Below are positions 47,601 to 57,331 of a DNA stretch of 64,000 bases, in pieces. The first letter of the stretch is position 1. The number at the start of each line of letters is the position of its first letter. The notes beneath the pieces are model-generated. The model searched no databases and was not told the DNA's origin. It saw only the letters and a program-made list of their open reading frames with translations. The DNA comes from Heracleum sosnowskyi. Lineage: Eukaryota > Streptophyta > Magnoliopsida > Apiales > Apiaceae. The DNA is taken from positions 18,681,001-18,745,000 of the forward strand of contig CM061240.1 of the NCBI GenBank assembly GCA_030848705.1. Direction: 5' to 3'. The translations under genes were made by a program, and so were the position numbers.

Positions 47601-48196
47601 ATATATAATTAGTAGTTTATTATTAAGATACTATATTATGAATATTTCATTAAATATGTAGGATTTAATATTGTTTCGTTTATGGTAGTAGATTTTTCTT
47701 AAGAAGTGTATGTATGTCATTTCGATTCCAACCATGTTGACCATATTGCTACCTCCTTCATGGTTTGTTTCTCTATTTGAACTATTGTGATCATAGACTT
47801 ATAAGTCTAAAGCTATGCACAACTATAAGCATTTAAAATTTTAAAATTGGAGAGATTATAATTTATGGGTTATAAATCTATGACTATTAATTTTAGGACT
47901 TACTCATATTCAAATCTATAAATTTGAGGCCATGTACTTTTAAAAGGTGTAGTGTAGTGGCATGTTATATTAGTTTGGCATTTTAGTGGTTACTTTCTTA
48001 ACTTTTTTAGAAAAACCTTGATATAAGAATTTCGTATGAGAAAAGACACTGATAAACCTATCTTAACTAACGTTGTTATCTGATTTAGGCGGAATATGAT
48101 GACGGGAGGGAGTCTTTATATTGCTTGAACATTATTAGTGAAGGCCATGGAAGTTCCAAAACAGAATTGATGGAGGACACTAATATAATTAAGTAA
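44650..48196 (+). CDS. Hypothetical small spliced gene (53 codons)
   Basis: A consistent three-exon model exists: 44650-44659 (MEE plus one base), 46875-46918 (acceptor TATCAG, donor CAGGT) and 48089-48196 (acceptor ATTTAG, stop TAA). Phases agree across both junctions. The predicted product runs MEEVMLVLLHKLSVYHIQ then AEYDDGRESLYCLNIISEG and ends NIIK. I do not recognise it. The last exon runs straight into a dispersed repeat at about 48195, so the real 3' part may have been lost. A MULE-type miniature element sits in intron 1. The evidence is splice-site logic only, so treat it as a weak prediction. Confidence 0.3.
45379..46346. mobile_element. MULE-type miniature element with captured GC-rich segment
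   Basis: Inverted repeats of about 155 bases (45379-45535 and 46190-46346) begin GAGTAAATAGCAGTTTGCAC (left). They are flanked by a perfect 9-bp target duplication TTTAAAATA (45370-45378 and 46347-46355). The centre (45840-46110) is notably GC-rich, with cggcggtgccgccgccggcg, unlike the rest of the window, and looks like captured gene-leader sequence. No open frame of length is present. Confidence 0.88.
46356..48080. other. AT-rich sequence, possible intron, no other gene seen
   Basis: Intron 2 of the weak gene model, if that is real. It contains an AT microsatellite at about 47575-47608. Short frames at 46877-47249 lie on both strands and are not convincing. Confidence 0.4.
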
Positions 48197-48415
48197 AAGG
48201 ATAGAATTATGTGGATTAACTGCAGAAAGTCCACGAGCCCCAAGGTGGTCTAACCGCTAAAGAATCATTATCCAACGATTTCTCAATCGCAGAATAGAGG
48301 AATTTGTTAGGATCGCAGCCCATGACAAGATAAACAATTCTCAATTTGGAATCAATCAAAAGTCTTTTTAATAGCAATATATTACATTTCCTTGTATACA
48401 AGTAACTTACTAAAC
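48195..48415. repeat. Dispersed repeat, copy A
   Basis: Begins aagtaaaaggatagaattat and includes gtggattaac, a ccacgagccccaaggtgg block and gaggaatttgttaggatcgc. A diverged copy in the same orientation lies at 51762-51985. The two flank the hAT remnant, but whether they belong to it is unclear. Confidence 0.55.
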
Positions 48416-48419
48416 TTAA

Positions 48420-49910
48420 GCATCAAGTAAAAATCTTTTTAATGAAAAGATTTTTTTTTCTTATTCTTTAAGGTTAATATAATCTGGAATATTTTTACTA
48501 ATATATATATATATATATATATATATGAGAATAATCGATATTAAATTAACCTGACCTAACCTAGTTGACTATGTGAGGTTAAACAACAATGTTTCATATC
48601 AAATCACGACTTGTCACCTTCCCCCACGTTTCATGTACAAGTGTTAACTGATCACCTATGAAATACTATTAGATATAGATCAAAATGTAAACAATCCAGG
48701 TTTCATTGATACATGATACTCAATCCAGGTTGCAAACTTAGTCTTTAAAGTCAAGTTTGAAAACTTACTTTTGATTCTACTATAATTAATGAGTTTTAGT
48801 TGAGAAAACATTCCTCAATTTTTTTTATTTCTAAACTGAACTATGTCATGAGTTCCCCCCCCCCCCCCCCTTAATTGGAGCAATCCTTCCGATTTCCACT
48901 AATTTTATTGGTAAAAACAAGGGTTTAGAACTTATAAAACAAATGATATATTAAAAACAAAATCAGAATAATTTGAAAGAAGGATAATCGAGAAAGGTTT
49001 TTTTAACTAAAATTCATAAATTATAATCATAGATTAATTTCAACATATCTCAGTTAAATAAATGAAACTAATAAATTTTATAAAAGGCGCTTAATTTTTA
49101 TATCAAGTTCATCTATAATTACTTTTGAGTGTTGCTTGCACATCTTGCATTTGTAAACTCAAATCTTTAAATTTGTTATCCAAATTTTCTTATCTCAAAT
49201 TATTTTGCTCGATATACGTTTTAAGACGACTATTATTTTGCCAACATTAACTCGTGTAAAATTAATGGTTGAATTACAAGTTTTAGAAAATCAGGGGCTG
49301 TTTTGTAAGTTCTGAATGTAGTTTGACAGATTATAAATCACTAAGATTATGGGTTCTGCCTAGAGCAGTTCTTGGTGATTGGTTGGACAATGTATGGCGG
49401 CCGACAGCTACTAGTGGTAGTTTATGATGACTGATTTTAAGTGTTTGACGAAATTCCTTAGACAGAAGAACGGTTGTAGTGCTTTTGTATGTGTTTTTAG
49501 GTTAACTTTGTGTACGCATGATATGGTGTTTGGGTAGAGGAACGACTTTGTAGGACATTCACAACAATATGGTGTCGTGGCCTACCTCGTGGCGTCCTTA
49601 TGGCACCCAATATATAAGATAATAGTTGTAAATTTATATATTATAAACTTATAATATATATTAGTATATTTCAATATATAATAGTATATTACTCTAATTA
49701 CTTACTAATAATAACACATGCACTATAAGATGAAAACATTAGTACTTTGAATGCCAAGAACTCAAGAAGTCACGGATTAGAACTTGAAATTTAAAGCATA
49801 ACACTGAATTAGGTGGCAAAAATAGTTGCCAACACAAAATATAGTAAAATAGTAACTAGGAATTAGCCAATTCAACAAGACAGTGACAACTAGTAAGGCG
49901 AGTCTAGTCA
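48420..49910. other. AT-rich spacer with simple repeats
   Basis: No gene is seen. Contains an (AT)n run at about 48500-48526 and a poly(C) run of about 16 bases at 48855-48871. Confidence 0.55.
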
Positions 49911-49920
49911 GGTGAAATCC

Positions 49921-51086
49921 TCAAGCACCAAATCCTCCTAACAAAACTTCAATTCCCCGTATGGCCAGCACTTTCGTGTGCACTAGATGGTTCACGAAAA
50001 TTATCAACTTCTTTTTCATCAATTGGAATGTTTTCTTTATCCATTTCCACATCAACATCCTCCAGATCCAAGTCTGACTCATTGTGCAATCTAAACTTTG
50101 ATTCCTCCTACATCTTTGAAGATGAAGCATCATCATCACGATTACGATGCCGAGTATATGTAAGATCACCACGAGCAACTCTAGGAACATTGCGTGGTTG
50201 ATTTGCATTTGATGCACCATTAGTTTTATCTACATGAAGCCACAAAGGATCATATGCAACCCACTCATTTTCCTATTTAAAGTCCCCGATAACTAATGGA
50301 TTAAAACCTTTCCCACTAATACGCAACTTCTCAAACCTTGCTGTTATCTTTTGATTATATTGCATGATGGAGGTTTCAACCCACACCTGTATTGTTTTGC
50401 ATATTCAATCATGGTCTCATAGATCAAAGAGTGTGCAACATTAAAAGGTGTTCCATTTCCATAAAAAAAGTTGGAAATGTGCATATACAGTCTTTCTTTC
50501 TTTCTCTTCTTGTTTTTTGTATATGATTCAATTGTTGTTTGAGTTTTTCTCTTATCATGCATGTCCTTAATAACAGCTTCAAGACTCTTTCTTAACATCT
50601 ACAACATTGTCTTGCTTTAATTTGCTGGTGGCTTCGGCTTGACAAAATTGAGCATTGAAGTTGCCTTCTTTTTCAGATTTGTAGTTGTACTAGAACTTAG
50701 CATTTTCACGAAGTTGGAGTCCCCAAAGGAAGAATGTAGTTCATGGACAACATCCTCGTCACCATCGTCGAAATCTGATGAAACTTTCTTCTTCTTCTTT
50801 TGTTCAAATTATATTCAAGCATATGCTTTCTTAAGTCAGTTGTTTTCGAACAAATTGTAATATCTCCAAAACCTCCGGCATGATGTTGTTTTATCAATTT
50901 AATTCCACCAATCATTTGTCTTGCACATAAGCTATATTCCACCAAGTCTCTTATGTTAATATTCGGACAAAAAGCATATTTCCAACCGGGGTCAGTTAAA
51001 GTTCTTGGTCTTGTATTTGGATCATCCTTGGGCTGAATTTCAGTGTCAACACTTTGGGAATTCATCTTACTATCTGCAAAACACAT
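49921..51086 (-). pseudogene. hAT transposase remnant
   Basis: Three minus-strand blocks lie in order. 50706-51086 has a BED-type zinc finger region (DPGWKYAFCPN, then GGIKLIKQHHAGGFGD and TICSK). 50344-50598 has a segment like the start of the transposase core (IESYTKNKKRKKERLY, FFYGNGTPFNVAHS). 49921-50280 has the C-terminal tail (EWVAYDPLWLHVDK, then an acidic stretch). The RNase H-like catalytic core and most of the hATC dimerisation domain are deleted between the last two blocks. Frameshifts and stops also occur. It was once a cut-and-paste transposase of the hAT superfamily. Confidence 0.75.
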
Positions 51087-51760
51087 ATAATAAAAATCAC
51101 ATCAGTTGTGTAAAAATTGATAATTAGTAAGTGTAAATTAATTAGCAAATGTGTTATTTGAAAAAGGGAAAAAAATATTATTAAATTTAACAAATTTATA
51201 TCTCAATTAAAAGAATTAAAAAGCAAAAGAACATGTAAACATATTTTCAAATGAAATCCAAAATTATTTGAGATATACTTTATATGTTTGATATATTATA
51301 AATAAAATAATATATATTTATATGTTTATTATATATTACAAGAAAGGGAAGAAAATGATAAGAAGAAAGTAAGAAAATAGAGAAGAGAGAAAAAGATTAC
51401 CTTGGACCAGGAGTCTGGAGTCCGGAGTCCGCTGGTGAAGAGATGAGGAGGAGAGCTGCTTCTTTTGAGTCGATTTAGGGTTTACTTTTCTAAGTAGCTG
51501 GATCGAGTTGTGTCGAGCAAAGCCCAAAATGCCAATTTTCATTTATCTTTCTTTTTTAATATTTGTGGCTTCTAGAAGGCGTCTAAGGCGTCCTAAGACG
51601 ACCAAGACATCCGAGGTGACTACCTCAGTGCCTGTTTGCAAGGCGACAACACGTTTTAGCCATTTTACACATCACGATGCCAAACGAAAGCCAAATGGGT
51701 GTCAAATGGACGTCATGACAGCCTTGGATACCACTTTGATGCATGCCAAGAATATAAACG
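51087..51760. other. hAT remnant 5' side, no gene seen
   Basis: AT-rich DNA followed by a GC-richer stretch (51570-51750) with ggcgtctaaggcgtcctaag repeats, possibly the subterminal region of the hAT element. I could not pair it with a left end or find an 8-bp target duplication. Confidence 0.4.
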
Positions 51761-51761
51761 A

Positions 51762-51985
51762 GTAAAAGGATAAAATAATGTGGATTAAACGCATAATATC
51801 CACAAGCCCTAAGGTGAACCAACCGTAGAAGAATCACTACCCCTAAAATTTCTTAACTGCAAAAAAGAGGAATTTGTAAGGATCGTAACCCAGAAACGAT
51901 AAGAGAAATTTGTAAGAATCACAACCCAAAAACGTTTTTTAATTCAATGTCAATCAAAAGTCATAGTAATAATAAGTTACATCTC
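51762..51985. repeat. Dispersed repeat, copy B
   Basis: Diverged direct copy of 48195-48415. It shares gtaaaaggata, atgtggattaa, the ccacaagccctaaggtg block, gaggaatttgtaaggatcgt and tcaatcaaaagtc. Confidence 0.55.
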
Positions 51986-52274
51986 CTTCAATGTGAATAT
52001 ATATATACATATATTTGACAATTGAGGTTGGAAGATATATAGGAATATTAGTCATATGATATGCTAATGCATCATATGCATAATATATTTTTGCTCAATC
52101 ATAGCCTTTGCCTCGATGTTGTATCTTTATGAATAGAAGATAAAAGTTATGCGATGTCTTTCATGGGTAATCTTTAAATGTGTGTTGCAATAAAGCTCTT
52201 TTATTAAAATCTAAGCATTCAATGTTTTAGGCGAGATGGTAACTTATAATGGTATTTGAAATTAAGTAATGGTG

Positions 52275-53035
52275 TCAATCTTCTATTACTATATATTAAA
52301 CCACAATACAAGGGCAAAAAGTGCCACTTTAATGTCTGTGAAGTTACGATTTTGCCCCTATTTTTTGAAAAATTACAAAAGTGCCACCCCTTTAATGTTT
52401 ATGCAAAAATTAAATTAAATATGTTAGTCTTGAGAATTGAACATGTGACCTTCTACACTCAAACTTGCATCACAACCATTGTGCTACACTTTGTTTTGAG
52501 TTTATTTTCAAAATCTTAATAGATAAACTACATATTCTCCCATCTTTTTTTTTTCTTTTTATTATAGAGTAAATAAATATTGATTTATATTATTTCTAGA
52601 ATATTGCACAATATATAATTACAAAAAATAATTTTTATCGATTGAGCATGATCTACAATTCTCTTTTGTCAATTTAAATGATTGATATATGTCATTTTAA
52701 TACCTATGAATTTACGATTTTGCTCATATATGTTAAAAAATTACAAAAAAACACTTTCTCTTTTATATTTATGCAAAGAGTAGATGAAATTATGTTAGTG
52801 TTGAAATTTGAACCACTAACCTTCTCTAATCAAACTCATACCATAACCATTATACTATACGTTATTTTCGAGTTTTCTTTAAAAATATTTTTAGATAAAT
52901 CACATTTTCTCCAAAAAAACGTTGGTTTATATTATTTATAGAATGTTGCATATTATATATTCCAAAAAAATATTTTAATGGATTGAGTATACTCTATATT
53001 TCTCTTTTGTCATTTTAAATGATTGATATAAAAAA
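52275..53035 (-). repeat. Two tandem diverged copies of the tRNA-like repeat family
   Basis: Copy one (52275-52670) starts tatattaaaccacaatacaa and contains gtagcacaatggttgtgatg and ggtcacatgttcaattc on the minus strand. Copy two (about 52690-53030) repeats the layout at lower similarity. Both end in the gattgag...tctcttttgtca segment. They are related to the copies at 11060-15590. Confidence 0.55.
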
Positions 53036-53402
53036 TAAAATTTTAAATAATATAAAATTATACATAAATGTAATTGATTCCTAAAAAAATATGAATTTAT
53101 TTATCTTCTCCTCTGTGTAGATATTAAACTATTGAAATAAAAAAAACAAGATTTTTTTAAGAAATATATAATTTTGTTTATAAAATTATACATAATAAAT
53201 GAATGTCTCGCATAATTTTTATGTATATAAAATTTTAAATACACGAGTCATATTAGAGATTTTTGGTCGACCAACTATTTAGACTTTCAGAGATTTAAAA
53301 GTGTGATTGATCTAAAAACATATATATTAAAAGAAACTAAAATAATTGAATTTATGTTTAAAAAATGAGAACTCCAAAAATAGTATTTATGTTGTATATA
53401 TA

Positions 53403-53894
53403 TGTTATGGATTAAAAAACGTACTTTGTGAATTTAATGAGCTTCGAGCTTTAATGGCTGCACTCGTGTTTCCGGACTAAATTGGTCCTCACAAGATGCC
53501 TACGTATCTCAATTAATGTTGAGAATCAAGCCAAAGACGTAGTTCTGATTGTAGGATCAGGGACCTTATATAGGCGTTTGGAGCCTAGTATTTATGGTAT
53601 GTTTAGGAGTCTTAGCGAATAAGTCTCCTTTTTGTTATTGGATAAGCATTGTATTGCTTGCTGAAGAATTCGTTTCCTTGTTGGTAAAGGTTACGACTCA
53701 TTGATTGCCTTTAATTGGGATTCCAGATCCTTCTTTGACTAATTTTCCATAATCAAGGCTCTTTTCATGAGCTGTACATTTTCCCTACTCATTAATTACG
53801 AAATTAATGAATAATTAGGGTATTGGGCCTTAAATATCGGCCTTTTGTTTGACCAGTCAATTATATTTCTATAATTACTTTTCTGACCATATCA
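53403..53894 (-). repeat. 3' LTR of the Gypsy element
   Basis: Ends TGTTATGG (plus-strand left) and CATATCA (right), so on the coding strand it reads TGATATGG...CCATAACA. It matches 63062-63553 except for T/C near 53573 and the terminal dinucleotide. It is preceded by target duplication ATATA (53398-53402). Confidence 0.95.
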
Positions 53895-53910
53895 TTTGCC
53901 CCCCAACTTC
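53895..53910 (-). other. Polypurine tract
   Basis: On the minus strand the bases just upstream of the 3' LTR read AAGTTGGGGGGCAAA, the purine run expected to prime plus-strand DNA synthesis. Confidence 0.8.
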
Positions 53911-54094
53911 TAGGAAAATCTCTCTTGGATTATCGTAGAAGTTATTTCATTCAGGAGTTACGAAATTTTCTTCCATATCGTGGCTTGGTTTGACGAACGT
54001 ATAGTTCTAAACCAATTTTATAATTCTCCAAAACAGGAATCGGGATTTTTCATCAATTCCCTGGAACATAAATTGATTTTTGAATTTTTCATGT

Positions 54095-54670
54095 CATTTT
54101 CGACCAGGATCCTGGTCGAATTTGACCTTGATTTTAGCTCCTGGTCGAACTCCTTCGACCAGGATTCTGGTCGAAATTTGCTTGCATTTTGCCTCCTGGT
54201 CGAATGGTTTCGACCAGGATTCTGGTCGAAGCTTACTTCCATTTTGTCTCCTGGTCGAATGGTTTCGACCAGGATTCTGGTCGAATTCTACTGTCAGTTT
54301 GCCTCCTGGTCGAATGCTTACGACCAGGTTTCTAGTCGAAGTAGAGCCTCATTTCCCCTCCTAGTCGAATAATTTCGACCAGGATTGTGGTCGAACAGGA
54401 CTTTCATTTTGCATCCTGGTCGAATGATTTCGACCTGGTTCAAGGTCGAACATGACTTCAATTTTGATACCTGGTCGAATGATTTCGACCAGGGATGTGG
54501 TCGAACATGACTTCAATTTTGATACCTGGTCGAATGATTTCGACCAGGGGTGTGGTCGAACACTTGGTTCGTTTCAGACTTTTAAGGCCCACATATATTG
54601 GGCTCAATTTGGGCCTAAGGCCTTCACTTTGCAATTGGGCCTTTAACTTTTCGACCTGGATTGTGGTCGA
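54095..54670. repeat. Array of about ten palindromic units (about 55 bp each)
   Basis: The motif TTCGACCAGGATTCTGGTCGAA and variants recurs about every 55 bases at roughly 54099, 54152, 54208, 54264, 54318, 54374, 54429, 54485, 54539 and 54652. Between units the sequence tcctggtcgaatgnttTCGACCAGGA forms longer inverted repeats. Later units degenerate. The array lies between the 3' LTR and the TATA box of the antisense gene. Confidence 0.9.
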
Positions 54671-54872
54671 ATATGAGAGTCATTTGGGCTTTATTCGAAC
54701 TTATTTGATCAGAATTTTGATCGAAAATGTGATTTGTTTTTTTGTAATGGGCTTAGTTGGGCCCAAGGTTTTTCACTGTTTAAACTCAGTGATTTGGGCC
54801 TTTAGCCTTTTATGGGCCGTACCGGCTAATGCCGGTTGCCCTTCCTTCAACCGGCCCATTGACCGGCTGTGA

Positions 54873-54883
54873 TCCCTATATAA
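54873..54883 (+). promoter_or_regulatory. TATA box for the antisense gene
   Basis: The motif CCCTATATAAGG lies about 275 bases upstream of the antisense gene's ATG, after a region with several gggcc and ggccc motifs. It is a canonical plant TATA context, suggesting the antisense gene has its own promoter rather than using an LTR. Confidence 0.6.
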
Positions 54884-55154
54884 GGGTGAGTTCTCATTTG
54901 TTTCCATTCATTCTTCACATTTCACTTTCTCAAAGTTACTCTGCTAAATTTTCTCCGAAATTTTTCTTTAGATTGCTCTGCTAGGGTTCTGTCGCAAGGC
55001 GATTCCCGGCGAGATTTTCTCACCGTTTTCTGGGTTTTCACTTGAAGATTTGAAGATTTTCTTTGAAGATTCTGGGTTTCTTTGAAGATTCTGGGTTTCC
55101 TTGAAGATTTCTGGGTGATTTTCTTTGAAGATTTGAAGATTTTCTGGGTTAGAA

Positions 55155-57003
55155 ATGGCCGATCGAGCTTCCCAACGCCTTCAAAAGATGAATTCTGCTT
55201 CAAAAAGAGGTACCCCCATTCCTATTCGTTCAAAATACATGTCTTTGCATGATATGATTAATGAACGTGGGGATGAATACCCGTCAGTGTCTGCTTTAGA
55301 TTCGTATGATTGTAGCAATAAATTCCATGAAGTAGATCTAATTAGAAATTATAATAAGATGTATAGAGTAAAGGCCCCTTTAAGGCTAGTTCCCGCAGGT
55401 GCCGGTGACCGTTCATGTCACTGGAGGCCAAATGCTTTGTGTATTTATAAAGATGCCATTGTTGCCGGCCTTAGGTTTCCATTCCATGAGTTCATTCCTA
55501 GACTCTTGGCAGATGTTCAAATTAATCCTTGACAATTACCCCCAAATGCTTGGAGGATAATCCATTGTTTTATGGTTTTATGCCTTCGTAAAAACTTTCC
55601 TCTTTCTGTACCTTTGTTTAGAAAGATCTTTCAGTTTAAGAATAGCTCAGCCAACAACTTGGGTTGGGTATATATAAGCCATAGGGTAGGCTTCCCTTTC
55701 ATTTTTCACCCCAAGTCAATCCCAGATAATAACCCCAAATGGAAAAATGAGTTCTTATATCTTGTATGGGAAGGAGGGGACTGGGGAACCCTATTCCGTA
55801 CATCTTTTGGGAGAGTCTCTGATGGTAGTCCCGGTAACATTGTCTTGAATGAGGAGGAACTTCATGCCTACTCAGAGCTCATTAAGGATAATGGGACTAC
55901 CGTGGCTTGGGAGCTACTGGACGAGTTTGTCCTCAAGTCCGTCGGGCTCTCTACTGTTCATGATAAGGGTATTTTTGCTTATCCCTTTTCATTATGCCTA
56001 TTTTTATTTCTTTGTGATTTTCTGTTAACCATTTTCTGGCTTTTCTTGTAGCTGCGGCCTTTATTAACAAGACCAATGAGCCCAAGGATGTAGAGACATC
56101 CAGGATGAAAAGGGCTAGGATTGGGGATGATCCCAGGGGGAAAGCCAGTGCTCCCAGCTTCTTGATCCCTTCTGTGGATGAGGTGGACATTCCTGTGTCT
56201 GCCAAGTCCTCAGTGTGGCGCCCCAACTGGGGTATCAGGAAGAAGGACACCATTACTGGGGTGTCCAAACATGCTGTGGACTGGTCATACCACTCTCTTA
56301 CCCCTTGTGATTACAAGGACTTCGTTGCAGATTCCACCCTTGAGGGTGCTGAGCATCTTGGGGCTCAAGCTATTGCTGCGGTAATTTTCTTTACCTTAGC
56401 TATTTCTTTGAAGTTTCTGCTTATATTTTTCTAACTTTTATCTTTCGGCAGACCAATGCCAACTTTCAGGGGGTATTGTTCCAAGCTAAGGCTTGGCGTA
56501 CCTCCTCTGAGGCCAACAGGGTCAAGCTGGAGAGGTCTGAGGAAGAGGTGAAGTCTCTTAAGGAGACTCTTGCCAGGAGGGAGAAGGAGCTTGCTGACGC
56601 TCAGGCTGATATTGTTGAGCTGAGGAAAGGCAAGGATGATTGCATCGATGAGTACCTTGACTCTCAGGAGTACAAGGACTTGATCGAAAAGCATGACGAG
56701 ATCCTTTTCCCAGTCCAGCATACTTCAGGATGGGAGGACGCTGTTCAGGCTATCTTGGCCCAGCATCCTGGAGTCTTTGATGCTGCTGACTTTCCTGCTC
56801 CTCACCCTCCTACTCCCTTGGAGCGTATTTTGGCTGGAGTTGACGATATGGAGGAAGATTCTAGGATTTTAGTTCCAGAGCATTCATCACCCCTCAGTGA
56901 CGCTTCTGCTGATGGTGCTGAGGATGCTGGTGAGCATTCTTCCAGCTCTAGTTCAGGGGAGGAGACAGATGCGGGAGTCAAGGATGGTGACGCGCAGCCG
57001 TAG
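55155..57003 (+). pseudogene. Antisense extra gene of the Tat element (gypsy-type transposon domain)
   Basis: Three exons with in-phase GT/AG introns, 55155-55968, 56052-56380 and 56452-57003, encode about 564 codons. The first contains a region (AGLRFPFHEFIPRLLADVQI, then LPPNAWRIIHCFMVL) like the putative gypsy-type transposon family (Pfam Transposase_28). The last holds a coiled coil (SEEEVKSLKETLARREKEL) and an acidic Ser/Glu-rich tail. An in-frame TGA at 55530-55532 interrupts exon 1. The gene is on the strand opposite gag-pol and ends about 330 bases from the pol stop. Antisense ORFs of this kind are known in Tat-lineage elements, and their role is unknown. I infer translation from splicing logic only. 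Confidence 0.8.
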
Positions 57004-57331
57004 ATTGTAGTTTCTTTATGGCCATTCATGGCTTTGTATTTTCTTTCTATGTATTTCCAGCCTTTGGGCTTAACTTAAACTTTTGTAAGTTTAGTTTTAT
57101 TTATATTTTGTGGCCGTTCATGGCTTGTGTTGTTTTCTTGCCTTTTGCATGTTTAGTTAGCATTTTGTACATATCTATCAGTATGTAATGCATTCAAAAC
57201 ATGATGAATAGGAGTATATAATTCATAACTTTGAAGAATGGGCTCAACCCTTACATAATACTCAAGTTTTAAAAACTTGGGTTGGTTTTATCAAACCTTA
57301 TTTCTAGTAGTGAATCCACTTAGGAAACACC

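Noticed and set aside
48195..51985. Direct repeats around the hAT remnant as LTRs
   Set aside because: The copies at 48195 and 51762 lack TG/CA ends, a primer binding site and a polypurine tract. The coding remnant between them is hAT, not a retroelement.
54095..54670. CRISPR-like array
   Set aside because: Repeats are regular, but the spacers are also similar to each other and the setting is a plant retrotransposon. The units are palindromic tandem repeats.
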